64,000 nt of DNA from the NCBI GenBank assembly GCA_033675545.1, contig JAWDGP010005718.1:1-64000 (forward strand), in the 5' to 3' direction. Within the stretch, counting starts at the first letter, position 1. The number at the start of each line of letters is the position of its first letter. This DNA is from Elysia crispata. Taxonomy: Eukaryota > Mollusca > Gastropoda > Plakobranchidae. Below the pieces are notes generated by a model. It searched no databases, was not told the DNA's origin, and saw only the letters and a program-made list of their open reading frames with translations. Positions 45,905 to 64,000 of the stretch are shown piece after piece. The translations under genes and the position numbers were made by a program.

Positions 45905-47715
45905 GTAATGAAAGTTTGCACTCATGATTTTCTATTGTGATTATGCAGTTTTTTTTCCAAAGTTATGGGTGTTTAGAATATACCTAGCTTTGGTCCTATT
46001 TAAGTTTTTGCAGCATCGTTTGAAAGATAAAGCTTCTGCCTTCAAAGGTTTATGTTTCATAATGTCATAGTTTATAAAGACTCTTTGTTGTCAGGGACAA
46101 GGGCAAAAGTAAGGCATGGCTTGTCATAAACTTTATGTATAATTGTCAAGCACTTCATCTTTAACCACTAAGAGTGTTTATCAAGTACATTAGAATTTAG
46201 AGATTGAGACAAATTAACAGTTTACTGGCCGTACCAGCTTTTGATCTGGACTTCTTCAGTGAATAACTTGTTTTTAATCTAATAACAGTTTGAGGGAACT
46301 GAGTGCAGGAAGAAGTTTTGTTTATGGTTCTGCATGAAATAGTAGATTAGTTTCAGCAATGAAATAAGATAATCTGTATCTGAGCAAGCCCTAAGCAATA
46401 TCTTTCTGAAATAGAAGATCCATCATAAAGTTGGGTTTTTCCAGTTTTTTTTTTTTTATTATAGCAGTTAATTTGCAATTTTATCTTTTATATAAAGGAA
46501 CATTTTTATAGTGCTTCTTCCAATTGAAATCTGAAAGTAATAGAATGCACTGGACTTCAATCATTCAATCACAAAGATACTTATCACCTAACTTATTTAT
46601 TCCATTGAAACAAAAAAACAAGTGAGAACTTTTATTATCAATTGAATATTGCTGGCAACATCATTACCATTTTATAGCAACCCGAACTTAGACCAGTGCC
46701 AACTTTTGGAAGTGCTTTTTCCTGGCTCACCTCATTCACTGTGTCAAATCTTTTTTTTTTTTTTTTTGGTTCTTCAATTATTTTCCTACTTTGAATCATT
46801 CTTAGCTTCTTTTTTTTTCATTTTTAGGGGGGTCTCACTCACAAGGTTATGACCCTTTGTGGTAGTAAAATAAAAAAAAAAGCATTGAAATAGTATTGTA
46901 AGCCAACTCTCCGTTTTTTCATTCTTTTCTTTTTAAATAAAAATGTATGGTCTATGGCATGACGAGCAACCAATCTTGTCACATTCTTGTACAACAGAAG
47001 ACACAACACAAACTTAGATAGAACTAGAGACGAACAAATTGGATGAAAGTTGTTGAAATACAAGAAAGAAAAATCATATTGGTGGGGATCAAATTCGTGC
47101 TATGCACGTCGCCCAACACTTTATTGTGACAATATTAAGCAGGCCAACAGCAGAGTCATCCTCATCTACATCTTAAGATCTTTAGTTTTAGCTAGCGTGT
47201 GTGCATCCCAGCATCTATCCATGTTTGACTGCCTTATTTGTTTCCAAATCTCAGTCTTGCGCAAGCTGCAAAAGGCGCTCTGGTAGAGGTGAATTTCTCG
47301 ATTCTGCCACATCCAGAGTGCAAAGGGACAACTGTTAAATTGGATAAATCTCACCAAAAAAAAAATAATAATAAATCTGTTCACCAATTTTAATAGTTTA
47401 ATGCATTTTAATCAGCTCACAAAAGCGTGTTGTTTTTCAGTATTAATGCATTTGAATGTGGAAATGATGAGAGACAATTTTGCTTCTGAAAGGGGAAAGG
47501 TGAGTGTTTGAGTTAGAAGTAGGTATGGACAAATGATTCATTGTATTCTTTCATGTAAATCCTGTTGGAATCAATTTGTGTATTCTGGGGTTGAAAATTT
47601 AAAAAGTATCTTTATGTAACTATAGCTTATCTATTGCATATTAATCTTTCAAAATTAAAGTCTTTCATGATAATAACCCTCTTTGTTCAAATTAATTTTA
47701 ATGATCTATATTCAG

Positions 47716-47858
47716 ACAAATGGCCATTCTTGTGCAATGAGTGTCAGAAGGGTTTTGTCAACAAGCCATAGCATAACAACAACATGGCCTCCATGATATC
47801 TGTAACATGAAGTTTGATACACAACCTGGCTACAGGGCACACATGAGGAAACATTCTG
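47716..47858 (+). pseudogene. Zinc-finger relic exon with stop and frameshift
   Basis: Preceded by TATATTCAG. The first half reads KWPFLCNECQKGFVNKP, then TAG. After a one-base frame change the sequence reads ICNMKFDTQ...YRAHMRKHSG, a good second-finger helix with both His. A GT donor lies just after the last Ser-Gly codon. Confidence 0.85.
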
Positions 47859-48434
47859 GTGTGTTGAGTGAGCCATCTTTGTCATTCCTCATTAAGGAAA
47901 TTTTATACCCATTGAGTAGAATATTGTTTTAAAATGTCATGCCATCTAGAAAAAAAATATCCTTGTTATGGAACATCCAAAATACAGCCATAGTTCTTAG
48001 CTGTTTTTTTTTTTTTTGTTTAAAATGAAACTGATAATTTCCAAGTAATGAGTTATACATGTTATATATAATAAAATTCATCAATCATAAGCAATTTTCA
48101 ATCTTTTATCCAACTTAAGAAACGTTAGTAGAGTAACCAGTTCAAATAAGCTTGATACAATGGATACAATAAAAAATTGGCTATTGGCATTTTCTTCACA
48201 TCATCTGAACTCTTCATGAATGAAATATTTTTTACGGAAGAATGAAGGAAGCAGCTGAACAAATTTAACTTTTTACTTAGTAATAAATATCAGACTTTTA
48301 ATAAAATGCCCAAAACATTTTTGCTTCATCAGTAAAGTTTGTGAAGAATTTATGTTACCATTCCATTCTGTGTTTTTGACATGCTCCTAAGAACCACACT
48401 TTTTTTTCTCTTACTTAATAATTGTGTCTGCCAG

Positions 48435-48604
48435 TTGAAAAGTTTGTGTGCAATGTACATGGATGCAGCAAGGTTTTATTCCTCACCACAGATGTAACAG
48501 AACCACACCGCAGCTCATCAAGTTTCTACCCAAACATGTCATTATTGTTGCAGGATCTATAACACTCCATATGGCCATAAGTGTTGGAGATCACAAAAAG
48601 AAAG
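48435..48604 (+). pseudogene. Zinc-finger relic exon, two half-fingers in different frames
   Basis: Preceded by TGTCTGCCAG and followed by GTCAAAA. KFVCNVHGCSKVLF is a C-x4-C half finger. The zinc-finger-like SITLHMAISVGDHKKK segment lies in a second frame, and the first frame ends in TAA nearby. Confidence 0.75.
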
Positions 48605-49211
48605 GTCAAAAATGTAATTTTAAGTCTTGTACCTTACCAAGAGGTTTTGATTTTTTTTTCTTACTTTTCTTTAACTCAAACCTCAAAATATGGTACATGC
48701 ATCTTTATCAGATTAGTTTTGAAACATGCAACAGCAGGCAAGTAGGCCATATACCTGTATATTTTTACTGCGAAAAGTATACACCACTTTGTGAAACACA
48801 CGTTGTGAGAAACAGTATCTCAATGTGATGAAAATTAACTAATCAAGGTAAATTTGTATAAAACTGAGAGATAGATTTTTCCAATCTATTTAACTGTCAG
48901 CTTCTGTGGAGGGCAGTGCTAAGTTAGAGAAAGCAATTCTTAGTTATATTTTTTTTTTCAATTTGATTTCTCATTGCTAAAAAAACAACAAAGCATAGAA
49001 TACAAAATTATAATGATAAAAGACATGCAAAACTTTTGAAAAGAAAGGGAGGTTATGCTTCGGAATTATTTAGATAGGTTTACAAGTAGGAACTATTGAG
49101 TTATGTTCCTTGCTTTCCAAAAAAAATCAGTTTTGGTGGCTTAAACGGTTTTTCTTTTTGTCAAATATTGAAAATATTTCACTGTTTGATCTCTTCTGCT
49201 TTGTTTCACAG

Positions 49212-49375
49212 AAGGCAAAACAGCTGCTAGAATTAATAAGGGAGGCATTGCTCATCAAACATCCTTCAAAAGTTGGATTCTAGAATTGTCTGACATGAAA
49301 ACTGCGAAAACAGAAAATGGACTTGAACTAACAGTACAGTTAGAGCTGACCCACATCCTTGCCTGTCTGTTTTAG
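49212..49375 (+). pseudogene. Probable terminal exon of the zinc-finger relic
   Basis: Follows TTTGTTTCACAG. Joined to the previous donor the phase agrees (G + AA), giving EGKTAARINKGGIAHQTSFK and onward for about 55 codons to TAG at 49373-49375. It has no finger; it may be the C-terminal tail. Confidence 0.5.
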
Positions 49376-51417
49376 AAGTCACTAGATTACTTGACTCACA
49401 TCAAGACTAACCACAGTCTGATTTTGCGAACTTAATCTCAGTCAAAGACAGTTGTGTATACAGAAAGCTAATTAAGTGTGTACCAACTTTAACCCATTTT
49501 TGTTTAAACTGCAGTAGATGTAACATTTTATCCATAATATTTCAGCTAGGATTAGCTTCATTTTTCATCACATTGTTAGCGCTGGTTTACAGTTCTTGAA
49601 AAAGGACAAGATAAACTAGTATGTGCACTTTGTATTCTATAACCTGTCAATTTACTTAACATATCCTCAGATTAGTTGAAACAAATCAGATATTGTTAGA
49701 AATTTAATTTTGGGGAAGGAGCACTTTTTTCTAACTAGTATTTTTACTCTTGTAGAAGTGACTGCCTTTTTCAAAACACTAATATTTTTTTTATTGCTTG
49801 ATGACTTGAGGATACCTAATGTTAATAGAATATATTCTTTGAAAGTGTACCTGTGGTATTAGATCTACTTAAACTGGTTGGTTGTGATGCAACTTCTGTT
49901 TTGTTTTATTTTATCCATATTTACATAAGTAAATTATGAATAACAGCAAAGTACTATTTGATTACTATGTTACTAAGTCACCTGATTAATAATTAGGTCT
50001 TATGGTATAAGTTTTGTATTTATCAAAGAAAAGATTTATTTGTAATCTCTTGTCGCAAATTGTATACCATATTTATATCTCTCAGCATGACGGAACCCAT
50101 TCTCTTAACTTTTGTTATCTCTCAAGCTTGTGAGAAAGGAAAAAAATCATTTAAAGTAAAATGAAATGTACATTATACAATTCTAATATTGGTATCACAC
50201 ACCTAATGGGCGCCTTTTAAAACTACTCTCTATTCCTCACTTTGCTTTAAGACAGAAATAGAACCATCTATGAATGCAAAATATAGTTGGAGAATTGGAG
50301 GCTGGCCCCTCTATATCCAGATAATTATAGAGGTTGAGGTGGCTATTATGATTTGGAAAATTCTTGACATTTTCAAGATAAGGTCATTTAATTAACTTTT
50401 ACAAATAACCTAAGAAACGGAGAGAGATATATATTATTTAAATTCCATTCAATGTAATTAAGTTACTAAAACTTTTAGTAAGGGGGAGTAAATGCTATTG
50501 AATTAAGTTATGAGCAATATTGTTTTGACAACTTTAATTTTGCGTCTTATGTTATGATTTCTCTCTTCACTCTCCACTTCTTTGCAGTTGTAGTTTGACT
50601 TAGATTTTCATTAAACTCTTTGCAATTGTTTCTACAAGACAATGCCCTTCCAATAAATTATCAGTTTGGCTTTTACTGTTGTTTTTACCATTTTATCACC
50701 TTGCTCAAATTGTGTCCATAGTACAAGCTTTCTACATGCAAAGCATAACTTAAAGATGTTGCTTTGATATTTTTGGTGTCATGCATTTTTGTGCTAAATA
50801 AAATTGAAATAATTTTTAATGCTTTTTTACTGGTTTTCATTTCCTTTTATCATATATTTACAAGTAAGAAGGAATAAAAAGATAATTGCTGGAAAAAAGT
50901 ATTATACTTTTAAATACTGAGCTCAGCTAGCTCTAATGTATTTTTACATAGAAATTGTGTCCGTGGTAATGATGTTCAACACACAACATGGTTTATTTTC
51001 AAATCACTGAAATTGAGCAAGACAGCTGCTCAATTGTGCCTCTGTTATTTAAATGGATTGCAATTGAAAATTCATTGCAAAAATACTCTTTGTTGGAAAG
51101 GGTGAATGAGTATCCTAGTATTATAGTCCACAAATTTGAAACTTGTCTCTAATTCTTGACAAGTGAGTCTTGCCTCACTCGTGGGCATGACAACTTTTTT
51201 TCAAGGTATAAATCAGTTTTAGGTAATTTTATAATCATTTATAATAAAATAAAAAAAAACTGAGACGTAAGCACTAGCACAATACTTTATTTTAAGAACA
51301 AAGAACATTTTCATTTTTACAGTACAATTTAATTTAGAAAAATGTCTTACTGAAAGATAGATTGAAGAGAAGCCATATTGAGAAATAGCAGTCTCAGTGC
51401 ATATGAGACAGGGTTAT
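49376..51417. other. AT-rich 3' flank of the zinc-finger relic
   Basis: No further finger pattern is visible. AATAAA-type words occur (for example near 50797) but none can be assigned as the poly(A) signal. Confidence 0.5.
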
Positions 51418-51596
<179 letters not shown>

Positions 51597-54500
51597 TGGT
51601 TTTAGTTATTCATTTAAGACATATGCATCTTAATTGTTTTTCAACTTTTCAATTTACATATAGATACATGTATATGTAACATTAACTTAAAGAAAGTTCG
51701 CAGAATCACATGCAATATATGCAGGCCTACATTAGTAGTTGAAACAGATTATCGATACTCAATTGTTTTATTTTTTGAAGAATCATGCAATCAACACTAT
51801 CAACAAAGTCTATAACAAAATTGCTTCACTTCTTTGAAAAGCTAAGTCACTAAAACGGTGACTGACGCTTATGAACGGGAATCCATCTTATCTCACTTTT
51901 AGCTAGACTCGAAGTAGTCCAATTAACATTTTAGACATTTTTTTATTCTAAAAATAATTACTTTTAATGACCTTTTGGTATCGATGTGAAAACAATCTGG
52001 AACATAATGCAGAACTAGTTTGCGTTATCATTTTTATGTCATGCTCATTGCCAACGCGTGTTGTCTCACATGGGATGTATTGTCATGACTGTTTAGGAGT
52101 CGGACTCCTTACAACTTTATTCTTTTTTTATATTTTAATTGGCAATCGCCATTGACAAAGACTCGACCGAAAAAGAAAACTCGCTTGATTCTATCAGTCT
52201 CTAATTGGCTTTCCTCAGCTTTACCGCACGGCCCTTCAATGGTTAAATAACCTAGCGACATGACATCTGATCCTTGTTGCATCGAGTTGTAAAATCTATG
52301 TTAAACCTGTCGTTAGTTTGATTGATCAAGGAAATACATGCACCTGCCGCCTGGAACCTTGTCCTTCTTGCTCTAGGTCTGCTATGAAAACGGCTAATCA
52401 GGAGTGGACGTGGTAATCAATACTTATGTTTATATTGATGTGCCGTTGAATTAGCTAAAGCCGGTGATGCTGTTGGTGAACTTGCGAAAATCCTTGTTTC
52501 ACCAGCAGCTGAATGAAAGCCAACTCGTTGTGATGTTGGCAGTTTGTTAAGAGGTAACCTCTCAAGAACGAACATGTAAATTTGAGGGAGGGGGGGGTGG
52601 TTTTTTTTTCCTATAAAATTTTAATAGTCTATTGCGAATCAGTGGTAAACAGTAAACATACCGCAAGTTGTGGCTTTGCATATTTATGATGGAATATAAG
52701 ATTTTTAGATGTTTAGGAAGAAAACAAAATTTCATTACAAAAAAAGGTAAGAAAAAAAAAACCACGAACACACTGGCGCTGTGTGTTCTGGTATGGGAAT
52801 GAGACAAGTAGCTGTCGCTAAGTTGATTCTGTGTACAAGCCTGTCAGTTCTATATCACCCACTTAGTCAGTGGTTCAGTGATCTCATCTATCTGATGGTC
52901 TCGCCACATTCTCAAGACATTTCACATTGTTTCTTGAACAATGCAAGGGGAAATGGCTAGCAAGAACAACAGTTATTGTGGCTGTGACCAACTCCCATAA
53001 GTTTACAGATTATCGACATACCCCGCTTGGACGGAAACCAGGCACGAGGCGCGACCCAACGGCCGAGCAGAGGGATAAACTTTGGGCCACTCGGTCTTGC
53101 CTCAGGGCTATGTTTCATTAGGCGGTTATTTCAAGAGTTTTAAAATCTCCGAAGTTGTTTAAGTCTGCTCGTTCTTATTTTCACGTCTCTTATGTTCTTA
53201 TTTGTGTTGAGGTATTCCGGCGCAGTGGATCATGAAGTCTCCTAAGTCATGGCGCTGCAGACGGAGATCCGATCGACCGAAGTACTGGCACTGAGGCGAG
53301 TTGGTTATCCCTGATCACCGCTTCAAGTTTCACTCGAGTGACCAAGTGGTCCAGCTGACCATGACTAATGTCCAGATCCATACTGTTACCTTTCCCTGGT
53401 CGAGGCCGTAGGTAACAATTATTCTTTGAACTCTTTAACTTGCTCCTTTGCTTGTGACTCGAGTTGCGTCTAGTGCCAGTTGCTTCCTAGCCATTGTGTT
53501 AATTATCAGTGTCTCAAAATCCATATGGCGCCGTAGTTTATCCATAGTAAACTAATCGTGAAACTAATGAATCCAGCAAGTGAAGGAGAGTTGTGTTTAA
53601 TTTGTTCGGTATCAATACATGGATCTCTATCCGAGTGAAAATTATATTTCCCTTTTATTATTTAGGTACAAAGAACTTTTTTTTTTAAGATTTCGAGGAA
53701 CTTTCAATGCTTCTTTCGCCATATATTGGAATTCTGATTTCTCTCATCTGAGGTAAGTGGCTCGCTTTGCGAATAACGTAAACCAAAAGGCTTCTCATTG
53801 TTAAATCAATTGCCTATCAACCAGAATAATGAGTTGCTAATTTCTCAAGCCGCTTCGGCAGTTCTTAATATTTACTGTGTATCATCAATCTGAATTTGTG
53901 AAGAGTATTAGAAAAATTATTTCGCATCTTTTGCAAATTAGACGAAGAGGAACTTATATACTTTAAAATAAATGGACTAGTTTTCAAATTCCAGCATCCT
54001 CCCCGTTACGACTTACCCCGTTATGAAGAAAATTCATTGAACCCGACAGATTCTAGACACGATAGACTTTTTTATAATACATTTTGCTATTATTTGATAA
54101 CTGTCTATTTATCGCGATCAGAGAACATCTAGTGTTGAATTTTCTGAACAAATCCGCTTCTCAAATAGCAATGTAGATCTATAACTCAAACGTTTTATTG
54201 CTTCTCGTTTAATCTGTCCTTTGTATAATTTTGTTTTTCTATTGAAACAGACAACGCCCATGTTGCATGTAATTACATGTAATTTCGGTGTCGCTATCGA
54301 TGGGTTTTGCCCTAAATCAGTATTTGCTTTGTACTGGTATGTTAAAAACTGATTAAGTTTCAGTCAGAAGTAATAATCAAATATCGATTTTTGCTTTTAG
54401 GTACATGAAAGTTAGCATCTCATCATCTCGCCCACCACCTTTCAGCTAATTTGAGTTTGTTTTAATCATGTGGTGTGTTTGTCTATTTGCTGTTGGGTTT

Positions 54501-54672
54501 TTCTCATCTTTTGTTTTGTTTTTGTTTGGTGTTTTTCTTGTCGGGAGGGTGTTTGCTAACATGACCCTTAAGATTCCCTGCAGCAAAATAATTCTCAGAG
54601 GATGTACGACGGAAGCCCATGTTCTAAATTCTTTTTCATTCTCTCACAGTCTTTCTTCTTTCACTTCTCTTA

Positions 54673-54674
<2 letters not shown>
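51597..54674. other. Unannotated stretch
   Basis: 53215-53400 is GC-richer and begins GGCGCAGTGGATCATG, which is A-box-like; a clear B box is missing, so a SINE relic is possible but unproven. No exon recognised. Confidence 0.45.

Positions 54675-54749
<75 letters not shown>
54675..54749. repeat. (TC)n microsatellite
   Basis: TC units with one CACT interruption at about 54724. It is followed by degenerate CT/GT and TATC-like sequence to about 54850. Confidence 0.97.
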
Positions 54750-54759
<10 letters not shown>

Positions 54760-54849
54760 GTCTCTCTGTCTCTCTATTTGTCTCTCTCTCTTTATCTTAA
54801 TCTCTCTCTGTATCTATCTCTATCTCCCTTCTCACTCTATCTCCCTCCC

Positions 54850-55697
54850 GTTATTTTGTTTTGTTTTCTTTCCTTTTCTTTTGCTTTTTTATGTGTATGT
54901 TCCCCTTCGACACTCACTATCTCTTTGCAAATGTATATACGAGACATTACGTTAACTGGGAAGGAATGGAAAGATCGAATTCTTTATCTGTTTATATGCT
55001 TATCGACTTGTCTTATACCCATCGATGTATCTATCTTTCTGCCTGTTTACTTATCTATCTATGAATTAAAGATTTCTATTTCCATATAACGCTTGCTATG
55101 AACAACTGCCCATAATATGAAAAGACAATATTGCAACATGTATGGCTCAACCGCGTTCTACAGTGCATTCTGAGGTTATGTAAAGGACGTTTTGCACAGT
55201 TTATTTATTTTTTATTTGTTTTCGTTCCATTACTAAATTCTTAATTTTGTTAGCTCTACAGTGACTTTAGAGAAATCCACTAATGTGTTATAAAATACGC
55301 GAATAAAGTTTGAATATTTTTATAGGTTGGACATATAAGACATTTGTATGAAAGACATCTGTGTTGTTTCATAAGAAGAAATAAAAAGATGACAGGCATC
55401 ATTCAGTTACACAACTAAAAGGCAAGGATTTACACATATAAAACGATAAAGACTTTCACGAGTATCCCTATGCATGTCAAAGGATAAGCTTATGCTGATC
55501 GTGTTTTCAAAACTTTAGATATCAACTAAAATCTACGCAAATATCCTACTAACAAGTTATTGCTGAGTTGAAAAACAATGATCTCTTTTCTAAGAATAAG
55601 GTTCAATTAGACATGATAATATCAACCTCACCCCCCCCCCCCTATTCTTTCCCCGCTCTTTTTCCGATTGTATTTCTCTTCTCTCTTTCTTTCTCTC
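54850..55697. other. Unannotated AT-rich stretch
   Basis: A C run of about 12 bases lies at 55630-55641. No gene recognised. Confidence 0.5.
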
Positions 55698-57359
<1,662 letters not shown>

Positions 57360-57540
57360 GAGTTGGGCTGGCAGTAGGGATAGTCGAAACCCGGCTGGGG
57401 CTCTCCGGTGGTTGGGTTGGATCTCATCCAACCCGCCCTATCCTAAAGCTTGGCGACAGCCTTAGAGTTTCTGTGACTAGAGGTTCCAACAAGAATACAC
57501 GCAGAACTTAAGATGGTGCAGGGTCAGAACTAACCAAACA
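57360..57540 (+). mobile_element. tRNA-derived SINE, shorter copy
   Basis: Shares, in order, the body words of the element at 42.8 kb: a GGCT(C/G)GGGCT-like start, GGATCTCATCCAACC, CTTGGCGACAGCC, TGTGACTAG and GGTGCAGGGTCAGAAC at 57515-57530. About 80 bp between the last two blocks is missing relative to the longer copy. The A-box part of the head is poorly preserved. Confidence 0.7.
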
Positions 57541-58615
57541 TCTTGACCGCAAACAACCAATTAGCTTGAATTCTCCATCATCTCTCTAACAAAGCATTCC
57601 AACGTCCATTGGCTATCGTATAGTTCGAAATTCCTGTATCGAAGTATAGAACGCAATCAAAACTCAGCTTAAATCGTCAAAGTCTGGTTTGACTATCTTT
57701 TACGTGCCCATGTACGCGCAAAGTTATTATGACCAAGTCATTTAATGACATTGAAATTCACATTTGATGAATTGATATGTAGAATAATATTCAGGCACAA
57801 AGTGTCCCCTTTTAAACGAGCCTAACCAAAATTTCATTTGTTGCTTGAGTCTCTAGTTTATTTTCAGTTCAGATCAACATGTATATCTGAGATGATGAAA
57901 CGTCGTATACAGCTGAGCGCTACACGGATGTTATAGAAGATGGAATTAATTTTTTTAATTAATTCATTGATAGTATGAGCTGAGTGTTATTTTAGACTGC
58001 AGCGTTGTAATGTCAGTATAATTATGGGCGAAGAGTCAACACGATGCTTGGTCAGAAAAATAGGAAATAATTTTCTCTCTTTAATTTCATTCAACGGATG
58101 AATTATGATTTTGTCTTTACAGCCATCCGGACTATGTTTTTCTATGTCTAGAGGTGGCTTCAAAGCTGAAATTCCAGAAGCGTCCACTAAACTATAAAAC
58201 ATGAACATTATAAATATGTAAAAAGGCTAACAACCTCCATCAGTCAAGTTTAAAACCTCATTTAAGAAACAAAAAACATAAAGAGACCAAAAAAAATAAG
58301 TACAACTGTGTCCATTATTTAGGCTACAAACTGCTGTCATATATGATTTTCAATCCCCGCTTTGAAATGAGCTCTATATTTCTTTAACACTTTGGGGCCG
58401 CAAAAGGATTTTATAGAAAGAAACTAGTATTAGCATAATTGAATAGATGGTATCAATCCCTCACTGACAGATTATACAGACTAAATCAAATTCCCTGAGA
58501 TTCTCGCGAATCCACCCATCATTCATGCTTCGTTTACTGCTCACCCGTGCCGAATGGAATGTGTTGCAATACACTGGATAAAAAACACAGATTATCTGAT
58601 TGTGTCTTATTTCAG
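57541..58615. other. Upstream region or first intron of the LRRC74-like gene
   Basis: AT-rich, no exon recognised. Its end (TGTGTCTTATTTCAG) is a strong splice acceptor, so a 5' exon must lie somewhere upstream. Confidence 0.55.
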
Positions 58616-58631
58616 GTTCTTTACATTAACC

Positions 58632-63598
<4,967 letters not shown>

Positions 63599-64000
63599 GT
63601 ACGCAACTACATAACATAGCCTGGAAGCCAATCTCATTTTATTTCCCCACGAATTCATTCATCAATATAATTAGGTGGAATGGTGGCATTTTTTTCTTGA
63701 TCAATAATAAGGATTGGTTGGGGATATTTTTGAATCAAAAATGGAGGGATTAGGCAAATTATCAGTTATTATCATACGTTGATTAATTATAATTATTATA
63801 ATAACAAAGCATTTGCATAGAGGAAAAAAAATTTCAACAAAAAAATCTTCATTGAGTGTGTGTGTGTGTGTGTGTGTGACGGGGAAAAGGGGGAGGGCAA
63901 AACTCTCGTAACGATTCTAGTTGAAATTATCTGGTGCAACATTAATTAACCTTGCAGCCTACACGGAACCCATCGAGTTTAATAAAGAATAACATAGTAC
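63599..64000 (+). other. LRRC74-like intron 7 and window end
   Basis: AT-rich intron with a (GT)n run of about 12 units at 63855-63878. An AG at 63957 after a short pyrimidine tract is a weak candidate acceptor. Confidence 0.6.

Larger units (their letters stand above)
45325..49375 (+). pseudogene. C2H2 zinc-finger gene, multi-exon, decayed in place
   Basis: Six acceptor-preceded segments encode recognisable but damaged C2H2 fingers in one orientation. 45325-45419: YLCLWGECKKQ...H-x4-H, a C-x4-C finger. 45761-45904: FLCGTCGKKF, then two in-frame stops, then GRPHVCPHCSKCCTT. 46289-46345: a short TECRKKF...FCMK remnant resembling the first. 47716-47858: FLCNECQKGFVNKP, a stop, then, in another frame, ICNMKFDTQ...YRAHMRKHSG. 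48435-48604: KFVCNVHGCSKV, then, in another frame, SITLHMAISVGDHKKK. 49212-49375: a terminal segment ending in TAG. Intact members would bind DNA as transcription factors. Retained introns argue against a processed copy. Missing His ligands, stops and frame changes argue it is no longer functional, unless the assembly is faulty. The first finger vaguely recalls HINFP or TFIIIA-type C-x4-C fingers; I do not assign a family. Confidence 0.8.

Noticed and set aside
52927..53121. 64-codon frame with a basic C-terminal stretch
   Set aside because: No recognisable domain or splice support; it lies in a GC-richer patch where chance frames are longer.
53215..53400. SINE-like GGCGCAGTGGATCATG segment
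   Set aside because: A-box-like only; no convincing B box and no match to the other SINE-like elements in the window.
63958..64000. Eighth exon of the LRRC74-like gene
   Set aside because: The AG after CCTTGC is acceptable, but the phase-0 translation does not show the expected LRR pattern, so it was not annotated as coding.

Overview
The window looks like nuclear DNA of an invertebrate animal, plausibly a gastropod or other mollusc. It is AT-rich and gene-poor, its genes have GT-AG introns, and it carries tRNA-derived SINE-like elements, a decayed non-LTR retrotransposon and an extreme load of simple repeats. The animal assignment is firm because of a metazoan LRRC74-type gene; the mollusc assignment is only an impression. 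Most open reading frames here are artefacts of (CT)n/(GA)n and trinucleotide arrays and are left out.

Layout. 1-13.5 kb is non-coding: a C-rich tract, two (CT)n arrays, GAT-type low complexity, a 106-bp tandem duplication near 5.3 kb, a degenerate three-copy repeat near 6.5 kb, a compound (GA)n array at 7.0 kb, a short open segment at 8.0 kb and an AT array at 12.3 kb. At 13.57-14.14 kb lies the 3' end of a dead non-LTR retrotransposon on the + strand. From about 16.8 to 14.5 kb, on the - strand, sits the main coding exon of an unrecognised gene: 614 intact codons ending at a good splice donor, encoding an acidic, Ser-rich, disordered protein with a near-canonical FFAT motif (VAP/ER-contact ligand).

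17-44 kb has no convincing gene. It holds many long (GA)n/(CT)n arrays, a compound TCA/AAT/TTA array at 25.7 kb, a roughly 300-bp (CTT)n tract at 30.9 kb, a 55-bp-period tandem repeat at 33.3 kb, a three-copy repeat built around (CT)n at 38.3-38.9 kb and tRNA-derived SINE-like elements at 19.1 and 42.8 kb (the latter related to one at 57.4 kb).

45.3-49.4 kb carries a multi-exon C2H2 zinc-finger gene that has decayed in place on the + strand. The splice acceptors survive, but the fingers contain stops, lost zinc ligands and at least one frameshift. This block is free of the dinucleotide arrays seen elsewhere.

58.6 kb to the window end holds the 5' half of a living LRRC74A/B-like leucine-rich-repeat gene on the + strand: seven coding exons with consistent phases, 257 residues, continuing beyond the window. 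The genes show no obvious functional link to each other.
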